Positions 48,795 to 56,840 of a stretch of 64,000 nt of DNA are shown one piece after another. Origin of the DNA: Perlabentimonas sp964490015. Its GTDB lineage: Bacteria > Bacteroidota > Bacteroidia > Bacteroidales > Tenuifilaceae. How positions within the stretch are numbered: the first letter of the stretch is position 1; each line of letters starts with the position of its first letter. Under the pieces are notes generated by a model. That model saw only the letters and a list, made by a program, of their open reading frames with translations. It was not told the DNA's origin and ran no database searches. A program made the translations under genes and the position numbers. The stretch covers positions 39,200 through 103,199 of the forward strand of contig CAZBBA010000002.1 of assembly GCA_964490015.1 (NCBI GenBank), read 5' to 3'.

Positions 48795-49626
48795 TTAGAT
48801 CAGTAAATCTTGCGTCGTTAGAGAGAATAAGGGAATAGATCTTTTCACTTATCTGAAGGTTGCGCTCTATCAGCTTACGCTTAATGCCAAGCCAGCGATG
48901 AATTCTGTACCGATTCTTGATTGAGAACAAACCGAATATGGTGTCTAACACAGTTGCTATCAGGCTGTACTTAAAAAACCCTTTTAGTGATTTTGTTCGA
49001 TCGTGCATGGTTAATGGATCTCTATATCCGGCACCATGGTGGTAGATCAGATTATTATAAACTCCAAAAAGTACAGGATGGAATGGATTTGAATTTGATC
49101 GATGCAACTTAAACCAATCGTTTCCATTATCCTCCAACACTTTGAGCAGATTCCCCCCTACATCACTACGTAGAGTGTTCATGCTTGATTTCCAGGCATA
49201 CCCGCTCTTCCAATCTCCATTTATACTTTTCCAAAAGCCAACACTAGTAATGCAAAAAGAGGGGTGTGGCTGTTTGTCGCCAATATTTTCGAGTCGCTGT
49301 ATTGCGGCAAGGGGATATTCACTAAGAGTCCTCTCAATAAATTTATCTAATGGATTTATTGGAAAGGCATCACCATCAATAAAGACAATGGGATCACTTT
49401 TATCTTCGGCTGCAAAGTATATTATATCTGCAAGAATGTTAAGTTTTGTTGCATGATCAGTGATGGGTTCAGTGCACGAGTAAAAGAACTTACCCTTGTG
49501 CTTTATAGCATTGCCACAGAGAAAAGTGTATACCCTAAACGGCTGCTTAATATTTTTCGTTAGGTATTGCAGTTGAATATCAATCCATTTATCCGTTTTA
49601 TAGTGTACAGTGGCTATGTGAATCAT
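48769..49626 (-). CDS. Putative glycosyltransferase-like protein with a DxD motif
   Basis: The 285-residue protein starts MIHIATVHYKTDKWIDIQLQYL, as in GT-A-type transferases, and carries VFIDGDAFPI near residues 80-90, an acidic DxD-type motif used to bind the metal and nucleotide sugar. A later HHGAGYRDP segment may be part of the active site. The C-terminal third is basic and helical. I do not recognise a named family. It is on the minus strand between two plus-strand sulfotransferases and overlaps the one at 47874-48794 by 26 bp at the 3' end. Likely role: adding a sugar to the same surface glycan. Confidence 0.6.
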   Translation of the reverse strand: MIHIATVHYKTDKWIDIQLQYLTKNIKQPFRVYTFLCGNAIKHKGKFFYSCTEPITDHATKLNILADIIYFAAEDKSDPIVFIDGDAFPINPLDKFIERTLSEYPLAAIQRLENIGDKQPHPSFCITSVGFWKSINGDWKSGYAWKSSMNTLRSDVGGNLLKVLEDNGNDWFKLHRSNSNPFHPVLFGVYNNLIYHHGAGYRDPLTMHDRTKSLKGFFKYSLIATVLDTIFGLFSIKNRYRIHRWLGIKRKLIERNLQISEKIYSLILSNDARFTDLIRGDTLKF

Positions 49627-49635
49627 GGCAATGTT

Positions 49636-49643
49636 TATCTTTG
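49636..49643 (+). promoter_or_regulatory. -7-like box directly before the third sulfotransferase
   Basis: TATCTTTG matches TAnnTTTG and ends 4 bases before the ATG at 49648, so a transcript starting from it would have almost no leader. No -33 box is visible. Confidence 0.3.
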
Positions 49644-49647
49644 CTCT

Positions 49648-50607
49648 ATGAGAATTATTTTTGTAGGCTATATCAACCGGTCGGGATCTTCCCTGCTACT
49701 CTCTGAACTTAGCAAAGTTAAGGGTTTTGTTTGCTTGCCCGAATCGGAATTGCTGGCTAAAACACTACTCGAAAAACCATACCAAAGGGTCTATGCTGGT
49801 TCAAATATAGTTAAAGTGCTGGACAAAGCATTGCAGAATGACTTCAAACTATCACTTTTCACATACAAAGGGAGTTTTAATGAGCTTTTCGGACAGCAAG
49901 AGAACGAGTTGACATCAATTGATTTGTTTTTTCGGTTTATTACCCGTTCAGCCCTTTCGGAGAACTCAGCATGCACGCATATAGTTTTCAAAAACACGCA
50001 CCTTCCATTCATATATAAGAGAATTCGTAAGGCAGATTTAGAGCGGTACTCAGTTAGAATAATAAATCTGGTAAGGGATCCTAGAGCAGTATACCACTCT
50101 CAGAAAGAAGCGATAGGCTCCTGGGGTAAACCCATGACAGGTAGTCCATTTGAAACATCACTGGAATGGAGTAGACAAATTCGATGGTGTGAAAACCTAA
50201 TGAATGTGGATGGCTCAAGTGTTCTGGAACTTTGTTACGAAAATCTTATTTACGAAACAAATAGAACAATTAAGAACCTTATACTGGAGTTTGGAGGAAA
50301 TTATGAATTAGATGAGAGTCAAACTGCTTACTCCAAAAAAATTGCATCAACCCTTAAGGGCATACATGATAATATTAACAAGCCGATTACAAGGGATTCC
50401 ACAGAGATATGGAAAAGAAGACTAACGGTTAATGAGATTAAGTGTATTGAGTGGGTATGTAGAGATCTGCTTTCATTAAAAGGATATACCCCAATATACA
50501 GAAACCCATTCCGGTGGCATTTTCTAATACATGCTATACCTGCATACTTACGCTACGTTAGTGCTTTAAATAGAGGCATACACCTACCTCCAATTAGCCG
50601 ATTGTAA
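49648..50607 (+). CDS. Sulfotransferase
   Basis: The 319-residue protein has a PAPS-binding loop, GYINRSGSSLLLSEL near residues 6-20, and a clear second motif, INLVRDPRAVYHSQ near 143-156. It is more like the sulfotransferase 1/3 type than the other two proteins here. I start it at 49648 because this places the loop close to the N-terminus; the upstream in-frame start at 49567 lies inside the divergent gene. Its TAA stop shares a base with the ATG of the following glycosyltransferase, so the two are likely coupled. Confidence 0.85.
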   Translation: MRIIFVGYINRSGSSLLLSELSKVKGFVCLPESELLAKTLLEKPYQRVYAGSNIVKVLDKALQNDFKLSLFTYKGSFNELFGQQENELTSIDLFFRFITRSALSENSACTHIVFKNTHLPFIYKRIRKADLERYSVRIINLVRDPRAVYHSQKEAIGSWGKPMTGSPFETSLEWSRQIRWCENLMNVDGSSVLELCYENLIYETNRTIKNLILEFGGNYELDESQTAYSKKIASTLKGIHDNINKPITRDSTEIWKRRLTVNEIKCIEWVCRDLLSLKGYTPIYRNPFRWHFLIHAIPAYLRYVSALNRGIHLPPISRL

Positions 50608-51752
50608 TGAGCAAGAAAAGCATCCTACTGATAGCCTCTGAAACCTACCCCGCTAAAGCAGGTGATGGCCGTAGTGCCTATTTCCTTTCGTTGGAGCTAC
50701 GAAACCAGGGTGCAGAGTCACTCCTTTTAACCCTTCGTGGAGAAGAATTTAGTGACTTTAATGATGATTATATTTTAGCTATTCCATACTATTCCAACAG
50801 TCTTACTGGGAAATTACTATCAAGGATTCTTCTACTTTACAGGCTACTAATACATGGTTACAAGTTTGAGGTATGGATAGTATATGGCCGCACTCTTGGT
50901 AATCGACTTGCAATACTTCTAGGAGCAATCCTTAGGAAAAGGATAGTATTCCGATCTACACAATGGGGCTTCGATAACATTTCAACATTGGTAAAGGGGC
51001 ACTTACTAAACAGGTTTATCTATTCGTTGGCTTGGGGCTACTGGGGTTTAAACAACACCTTTATTGAAGACTATAAAAGTGTTACTAAAAAAAAACGTGT
51101 CTTTCATTCTGCACAAGGAGTTCCAAACATCTTTTTTAGTTCTCCTTCGTTGGATAAGAGTGTTTTACTAAGATATTTAGGCTTGAATATGGATATTCCC
51201 CTACTGATATCAGTAGGGCATATCATTCACAGGAAAGGATTCCCTGAGATTTTTAGTTGGTTATCGGAGGTAAAACATGATTTTATTTATTTATTGGTTG
51301 GCGAGAATAGCCCTAGTAAAACTAGTAGATTATATAGAAAATGGCTTGAGATGGAGCATCTACAGCAGCAGGGGAAAGAATTGCTTGGTAATAAGATAAG
51401 GTTTGTGGGACCAAAGTCTAATGTTTTGGAGTATCTTTATGCATCAGATATGTATTTACATGGAGCTTATGCCGAGGGTTTCCCCCCAAACTCATTGAAT
51501 GAAGCCATGGCCTGTGGTTTACCATGTGTAGTCAGACGAATTGAAGGAATAGATAAAGAGCTGGAAGAAGGTAGTGGTATTCGATTGTTCTCGAATAAAC
51601 AGCAATTTACAAAGGGGGTTGAGGATCTAATTGATTCTGCTTATTTAAGGAATAACCTTGGCAATAAGACTAGAGGGTACGCCGAAAAACACCTTAGGAT
51701 TGAAGATGTTGCATTTAAGCTAATTCGTTTTGTTTACCCTCATCCCTTATAG
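50607..51752 (+). CDS. GT4 family glycosyltransferase
   Basis: The 381-residue GT-B protein begins ILLIASETYPAKAGDGRSAYFLSLEL, as expected for a GT4 acceptor domain. The donor domain has LISVGHIIHRKGFPEI and a C-terminal EX7E-like segment: AEGFPPNSLNEAMACGLPCVV. It overlaps the sulfotransferase gene by one base at the start and the convergent glycosyltransferase at 51715 by 38 bp at the end. It shares the low-G+C composition of the surrounding genes. Confidence 0.88.
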   Translation: MSKKSILLIASETYPAKAGDGRSAYFLSLELRNQGAESLLLTLRGEEFSDFNDDYILAIPYYSNSLTGKLLSRILLLYRLLIHGYKFEVWIVYGRTLGNRLAILLGAILRKRIVFRSTQWGFDNISTLVKGHLLNRFIYSLAWGYWGLNNTFIEDYKSVTKKKRVFHSAQGVPNIFFSSPSLDKSVLLRYLGLNMDIPLLISVGHIIHRKGFPEIFSWLSEVKHDFIYLLVGENSPSKTSRLYRKWLEMEHLQQQGKELLGNKIRFVGPKSNVLEYLYASDMYLHGAYAEGFPPNSLNEAMACGLPCVVRRIEGIDKELEEGSGIRLFSNKQQFTKGVEDLIDSAYLRNNLGNKTRGYAEKHLRIEDVAFKLIRFVYPHPL

Positions 51753-52851
51753 AACACAAAACTGTTTGTATCTTATTAAGGCTTTCATGTTGTACTTGAT
51801 TCGCTTTACGATTCCCTCCGATTGAAATTTTTTCCCTTATTTGAGGATTTTCTATCATCAGTTTTATGCTTTCTGCAATAGAGTCTGGTGTAAGATTATC
51901 GATAAAAAGAATCTCCTTTTTATCAACAAAGATGCCACTTAAATTCTCCCGCCCACTCGCTATAACCGCAACTCCCGCCATCATGGCCTCAAGAATAACC
52001 AGTGGAAAATACTCGCGCTCCGAAGGTAAAACAAGCATTGAAACTCTTTCGAGTAGCATACGCTTCTTTTCCTTATCAACAAATCCAACTATTTGCACTC
52101 TTTCAGAAAGGTTTAGCGTACTAACCATATCTCTAAGGTCGCTCTCAACCTTTAGGTTTTGCGGCTGTCCTGCTATGGTAAGCCTTAGCTGGGGGTAATC
52201 ATTCTTAAGCAATGCGAAGGCCAGCACTAGCTTATCGTAACCCTTATGGGGTAGCAGATTGGAGAGGAAAATGATATGATTGGGGTCTCTTTCTACTTCT
52301 TTTCTTTCGAATAGTTCAGGGCTAGTTATAAAGTTTGGGATTATATGCACCCTAGTGTTATGCAGTTTTAAGGGTAGAATCTCTTTCCTCACAAGACCTT
52401 CCGAAAGGTGTATTATATCGCACCCCCTGAATAGAATTCTATAGAACCAGTGTAACCCCCATTTATTTGAGTACTCTATTAAGCCCGATAGATGAAAATG
52501 CAAAACATACTTACCCTTTGGCAATAGTAATTTAATAATCAATAAGTACAACGCATCCCTAATCAACACAAAGTTAAGTGGTACAATGGAGAAATAAACG
52601 GTATGGGGTCGAAACGATAGCAGTTGCCAAATAATTCTAAAAAGGATAGTAAATGCCCTAACAACCTTACCAAATCGCACTTTTTGCAAGTCGGCTAAAT
52701 CTCGGGCAAAACTTAAACCTATTAAGCGAGTTTCAAACTGGGTATCGGAGCTTATGGCATTAAAAACGGACTGATTCATCACACTGGCACCGTGAATTGG
52801 TGGTGGAAGCTGAATCAGAAAAAGCGCTCGTGTTTTCCGGGTTTTGGACAC
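51715..52851 (-). CDS. GT4 family glycosyltransferase
   Basis: The 378-residue protein starts with FLIQLPPPIHGASVMNQSVF, a common N-terminus of GT4 enzymes in polysaccharide loci. The donor half has FLSNLLPHKGYDKLVLAF, LTIAGQP and the SEREYFPLVILEAMMAGVAVIA segment containing the EX7E pair. It starts 5 bp after the polysaccharide deacetylase, so it is the last gene of a minus-strand operon with the deacetylase and the DUF2723 gene, while its 3' end overlaps the plus-strand glycosyltransferase by 38 bp. Confidence 0.88.
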   Translation of the reverse strand: MSKTRKTRALFLIQLPPPIHGASVMNQSVFNAISSDTQFETRLIGLSFARDLADLQKVRFGKVVRAFTILFRIIWQLLSFRPHTVYFSIVPLNFVLIRDALYLLIIKLLLPKGKYVLHFHLSGLIEYSNKWGLHWFYRILFRGCDIIHLSEGLVRKEILPLKLHNTRVHIIPNFITSPELFERKEVERDPNHIIFLSNLLPHKGYDKLVLAFALLKNDYPQLRLTIAGQPQNLKVESDLRDMVSTLNLSERVQIVGFVDKEKKRMLLERVSMLVLPSEREYFPLVILEAMMAGVAVIASGRENLSGIFVDKKEILFIDNLTPDSIAESIKLMIENPQIREKISIGGNRKANQVQHESLNKIQTVLCSIRDEGKQNELA

Positions 52852-52856
52852 TGTTT

Positions 52857-53468
52857 CTAATGAATTAATCCAAACCTTAACCCCCTCCTATTAGCCTCTT
52901 CCAGCACCCTTACCAGCGCATACCGCATGTTCTCCTCCGCTTTACTGGAGTCGTGGAAGACGATGATTGTGCCGGGGCGCAGGTTGTTGAGCACTATGCT
53001 GGCGCAGCGCTTGGGCGTTACCCAGCGGCTGTAGTCCATGCTTAGCACGTTCCACATAATTATTCGGTAGCGCCTGCGGAGCAGCCTCGATTGGCTCTTC
53101 TTAATCCTACCGTAGGGCGGACGGAAAAGGGTTGTGTTGAGCAAGTCGTTGGCGAAGTCCACATCCTGCACATACTGTCCGGTGGGAGTTTCCCATCCTT
53201 TTAGGTGGCTGTAGCTATGATTTCCTATAGCGTGCCCCTCATTAATAATTCGCTGAAAGATATCAGGATGCATCTCCACCTTTTTGCCAAGGCAAAAAAA
53301 GGTTGCCTTAGCGTTGTAATCCCTAAGCGTATCGAGCACCCAGGGCGTAACTCCCTCCGTTGGGCCATCGTCGAAAGTGAGATACACGGAATTCTCCGTT
53401 CCGGGCATACTCCAGGTAAACCCGGGGAAGAACTTTGTGAACAGCTTTGGCGGACTTAAGTTTATCAT
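52857..53468 (-). CDS. Polysaccharide deacetylase family protein (NodB/CE4)
   Basis: The 203-residue protein is a compact NodB-homology domain. It has TFDDGPTEG (catalytic Asp and metal Asp), GNHSYSH (metal His pair), FRPPYG and IVFHDS (C-terminal catalytic His). Family members remove N- or O-acetyl groups from chitin-like or peptidoglycan sugars. No signal peptide is evident. The gene is visibly G+C-rich compared with the glycosyltransferase after it. It lies 6 bp after the DUF2723 gene and 5 bp before the glycosyltransferase, in the same operon. Confidence 0.9.
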   Translation of the reverse strand: MINLSPPKLFTKFFPGFTWSMPGTENSVYLTFDDGPTEGVTPWVLDTLRDYNAKATFFCLGKKVEMHPDIFQRIINEGHAIGNHSYSHLKGWETPTGQYVQDVDFANDLLNTTLFRPPYGRIKKSQSRLLRRRYRIIMWNVLSMDYSRWVTPKRCASIVLNNLRPGTIIVFHDSSKAEENMRYALVRVLEEANRRGLRFGLIH

Positions 53469-53474
53469 AATCGA

Positions 53475-56400
53475 CTATCCATTGGCGCCAATGGCGGCAA
53501 AAAGGCGTTCAAGTTCTTCCTTATGCTCGCCCTGCTCGAAACTCGATGCTAATTTGTAAAGTTCCTGCAGAATGTAAAGGTTCAGCTCCGTTTCACTTCT
53601 AACAGTTCCCGATAAGCGTTCGGGCAGAGTGAGCAGGTAGCCCAATTCCTCGGCGCACTGCTCCATAAAAACAGTGGAGTACTTAACACCCTTTTCAATA
53701 TCTCCTGCTCTATAGTAACCCTCAATTAGAGATAGCGCAAAGAAATTGAAGGGGACGGTTTCGTGTGGAACAACCTCCATGCACCTATTGAGTGCAGCAA
53801 TAGCCTTTTCATGTTCCCGCTCCTCGTTTAGTGCACGGGCTAAGCGACCAAAAATATTCCTGTAGTTTGAGACTATCCTAGAGCTGTTCTCACTGATATA
53901 AACGCTGGGGTTTGCAATGCTTCTATACTGATACTTATTCATTAGATTATCGTATAGAATTTGAGTATCGACCTTTCCATACCTTCCACCAACCCGCTGG
54001 GCTTCTATTGGCACAATGCGATAAATCAACCCTTCAAGTTGGAAGTACGCATCGAGATTCTGATAGGTTTCCGAACTCACGGTGATGGCAAAGTACATGG
54101 GCCGATCCCAATTATTGGTGGCCATCAAGTCCATTAGGAATAGGCCGTCTTTAAGCACATAGTTTGTAGGAATTCGCCAGCGCATGGTGTCGACCACCTC
54201 GTGCATCCTCTCGGGTCGAACAACACCGTTGCTAGCAACCTTCTCCTTATCAACAGGAAGAAACAGGTTGCGCGATGGGAAGAAATCGACGGTTTGATTA
54301 CGTTCAAAGGGTGAGCTAACCCGGGTACTTGGGTTATCGTTTAGCACAAAATCCATAGCCTGCCGAACATGAATGGGCTGCGATATGCGATCGGTAGCTA
54401 GGACCACCTCGCGGGTTCCAAGCACAAACTTATCCTTTGTCATGCTCACGGGCAAAGGATCTGATTCGTAAGCCTTGCGAAGCATCTGGTCGATATACCA
54501 GTCGGCACGCAAATAGCTCAGATTGGTAACCCGCACATCGGTTCTTACACCCTCAACCTCCTGGGCATACCACAATGGGAAAGTGTCGTTATCGCCATAG
54601 GAGAAGATTATTGAGTTTGGCTCAAGGCTATTAAGAGCATTGTAGGCAAAATCGATGGAGATGTAGTTTCCAGAGCGATCGTGGTCGTCCCAGTTCTCAA
54701 CCGCCATTAGCCCGGGTACAAAAACCAAGCTCAGCGATGAGGCTACTAAAGCTCCAGGGGCTTTATCGAAAGCCTTGCGGATAGCCTGAAACAAGGCAAT
54801 TACGCCCAGTCCTATCCAGATGCTAAATGCATAGAAGCTTCCGGCGTAGGCATAATCGCGCTCGCGCGGTTGATATGGGGTTTGATTGAGGTACACCACA
54901 ATGGCAATGCCCGTAAGCACAAACAGCAGGGTAACCACCCAAAAGTCTTTTCGGTTGCGAAGGTATTGTATAAGCAATCCGGCAATACCCAACAGGAACG
55001 GAAGCATGAAGTACCGGTTGTGCGCCTTACCCTTATAAACAGCTGGTAAATCGCTTTGAGATCCGAGGCGTGGTGAATCGACAAAGGGAATACCACTAAT
55101 CCAGTTCCCTTTAACCACTTCGCCATGACCCTGAATATCGTTTTGCCGCCCTGCAAAATTCCACATAAAGTATCGCCAGTACATGTGTCCCATCTGGTAT
55201 GAGAAGAAAAAGCGCAGATTCTCACCGAACGTGGGGGCTCGCCTTACCTCAGTATCGCCTCCCCTTCCTGAAACACGGATTGGTCGGCCCGAAAAGTTTG
55301 ACCACTGCTTGTATGCATCAACATGACGAGGCTCGGAGCTGTACATCCTGGGGAAAAACGAGATAAACCGATCGTCGTAAACCAGCTCGGGCCTGTGGCT
55401 TGCCACCACGTACTTGCCATCCTTCTGTATGTACTGAGGGCTACCATTCACCCTATCGATAACAGGAGCATCGAAGGAGTGACCAAACACCAACGGCCTG
55501 TCGCCGTACTGTTCGCGGTTGAGGTAGTAGAGCAGCGAGAACATGTTATCGGGACTGTTCTGATCCATTGGAGGATTTGCCGAAGAGCGAATCACAATTA
55601 GCGCAAAGGAGCTGTAACCAATTAGAATTACGGCAAAACTCACCAGAATAGTGTTTAGAATTGGCCTTGCATGCTTATGGGTATAGTAAATTCCCCAGCT
55701 CAGCAGCGCTGCAACTGCGGCAATGTAAAAGAAAACGCCCGACTTGTATGGTAATCCAAATCCATTTACAAAAAGAAGCTCAACCTTGGAGGCCAACACG
55801 ATAAATCCTTGAATTATGCCATACATCATGGCTAATAGAAGAACCACGCTTATGGCAAGCGCCTTAACAATTCCCCAGGGGGTAACGGTGTACTTTTTAA
55901 AGTAGTATACCAGCACAATGGCCGGGATGGCCAATAGGTTTAGTAGGTGCACACCAATTGATAGTCCCATTAGGTATGCAATAAGTACAAGCCAGCGGTT
56001 GGCGTTGGGTTCGTTGGCCACATTCTCCCACTTAAGGATAGCCCAGAAGACTACCGCAGTGAAAAGCGATGAGGTGGCGTAAACCTCGGCCTCGACTGCC
56101 GAAAACCAGAAGGTATCGGAAAACGTGTAGGCAAAAGCACCCACCAACCCCGATCCAAGGATTAGGATAAGCTGTGTTGCGGTGTAAACGTTATCCTTTA
56201 CATCAACCAGCTTGCGAGCCAAGTGGGTTATGGTCCAAAACAGGAAAAGAATAGTAAACGCGCTAGCCAGCGCCGACATGGCGTTGGCAAAAACCGGAAT
56301 CAACTCGGTGGTTGGAGCCAGCATGGTGAAGAACCGCATAAGCAGCATAAAGATAGGGGCTCCGGGAGGGTGACCCACCTCGAGCTTGTACCCGCTGGCT

Positions 56401-56534
56401 ATAAACTCGCCGCAATCCCAAAAGCTGGCGGTGGGTTCAATGGTTAAAAGGTAAACAACAGCCGCAATGGCAAAGGCTATCCACCCCAAAATTACATTCG
56501 CTCTCTGGTACTGCTTAAGGGTAAACTGATTCAT
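53475..56534 (-). CDS. DUF2723/GT117 family membrane protein
   Basis: The 1019-residue protein has about a dozen membrane helices in its first 680 residues, with the DUF2723 start (TIEPTASFWDCGEFI, GHPPGAPIFMLL) and the RERDYAYAGSFYAF motif, then a soluble region with a YGDNDTFPLWYAQ segment and TPR-like helices at about 890-1000. DUF2723 proteins are GT-C-type, related to protein O-mannosyltransferases, and are assigned to GT117. They are thought to glycosylate secreted proteins; this is family knowledge, not shown here. It heads the operon with the deacetylase and a GT4 enzyme. Confidence 0.88.
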   Translation of the reverse strand: MNQFTLKQYQRANVILGWIAFAIAAVVYLLTIEPTASFWDCGEFIASGYKLEVGHPPGAPIFMLLMRFFTMLAPTTELIPVFANAMSALASAFTILFLFWTITHLARKLVDVKDNVYTATQLILILGSGLVGAFAYTFSDTFWFSAVEAEVYATSSLFTAVVFWAILKWENVANEPNANRWLVLIAYLMGLSIGVHLLNLLAIPAIVLVYYFKKYTVTPWGIVKALAISVVLLLAMMYGIIQGFIVLASKVELLFVNGFGLPYKSGVFFYIAAVAALLSWGIYYTHKHARPILNTILVSFAVILIGYSSFALIVIRSSANPPMDQNSPDNMFSLLYYLNREQYGDRPLVFGHSFDAPVIDRVNGSPQYIQKDGKYVVASHRPELVYDDRFISFFPRMYSSEPRHVDAYKQWSNFSGRPIRVSGRGGDTEVRRAPTFGENLRFFFSYQMGHMYWRYFMWNFAGRQNDIQGHGEVVKGNWISGIPFVDSPRLGSQSDLPAVYKGKAHNRYFMLPFLLGIAGLLIQYLRNRKDFWVVTLLFVLTGIAIVVYLNQTPYQPRERDYAYAGSFYAFSIWIGLGVIALFQAIRKAFDKAPGALVASSLSLVFVPGLMAVENWDDHDRSGNYISIDFAYNALNSLEPNSIIFSYGDNDTFPLWYAQEVEGVRTDVRVTNLSYLRADWYIDQMLRKAYESDPLPVSMTKDKFVLGTREVVLATDRISQPIHVRQAMDFVLNDNPSTRVSSPFERNQTVDFFPSRNLFLPVDKEKVASNGVVRPERMHEVVDTMRWRIPTNYVLKDGLFLMDLMATNNWDRPMYFAITVSSETYQNLDAYFQLEGLIYRIVPIEAQRVGGRYGKVDTQILYDNLMNKYQYRSIANPSVYISENSSRIVSNYRNIFGRLARALNEEREHEKAIAALNRCMEVVPHETVPFNFFALSLIEGYYRAGDIEKGVKYSTVFMEQCAEELGYLLTLPERLSGTVRSETELNLYILQELYKLASSFEQGEHKEELERLFAAIGANG

Positions 56535-56556
56535 GGGTCAAGTTTTGTTTAGTAGG

Positions 56557-56564
56557 CAAAATTA
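56557..56564 (-). promoter_or_regulatory. -7 promoter box of the DUF2723 gene
   Basis: TAATTTTG on the minus strand matches TAnnTTTG, 22 bases before the ATG at 56534. A TTTG lies 23 bp further upstream (56591-56588), slightly wide of the usual spacing. Confidence 0.5.
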
Positions 56565-56689
56565 CTACTTTTTTAGACAAGTTGCCCCAAAAGCTGTACT
56601 AAACGGTTTTTTCCCATCGCCCTGCGGTGGAAAAGAATATTACAGAATAGATAACATAATGAGCCCAGAAGGAGCAAGCGTGCACGGTA

Positions 56690-56808
56690 TAGCCCCAGGC
56701 TACGTCCCGGGGTATTCGGATTTAAGCCCTTCGGGCTTGTGAATGGGTGGCGGCATTGCCTAGGGTTTATACGCTTGGAATACAAATCCGTGCTAGCTGC
56801 GTATAAAC
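56690..56808. repeat. REP-like palindromic intergenic element
   Basis: The 306-bp stretch between the DUF2723 gene and the MBL gene contains this structured block. It has a GCCCC/GGGG pair around 56692-56712, a perfect 6-bp stem AAGCCC/GGGCTT with a TTC loop (56724-56738), and an exact 10-bp inverted repeat GTTTATACGC/GCGTATAAAC (56765-56774 and 56799-56808). It resembles REP-type intergenic repeats of Bacteroidota. It may also serve as the end of the MBL transcript. Confidence 0.5.
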
Positions 56809-56840
56809 TCCCATCTGCCTGAAGAAATCACCTCTAAAAC

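Noticed and set aside
46987..52851. Mobile element explaining the A+T-rich glycan island
   Set aside because: No transposase, integrase, tRNA or terminal repeats were found at its edges.
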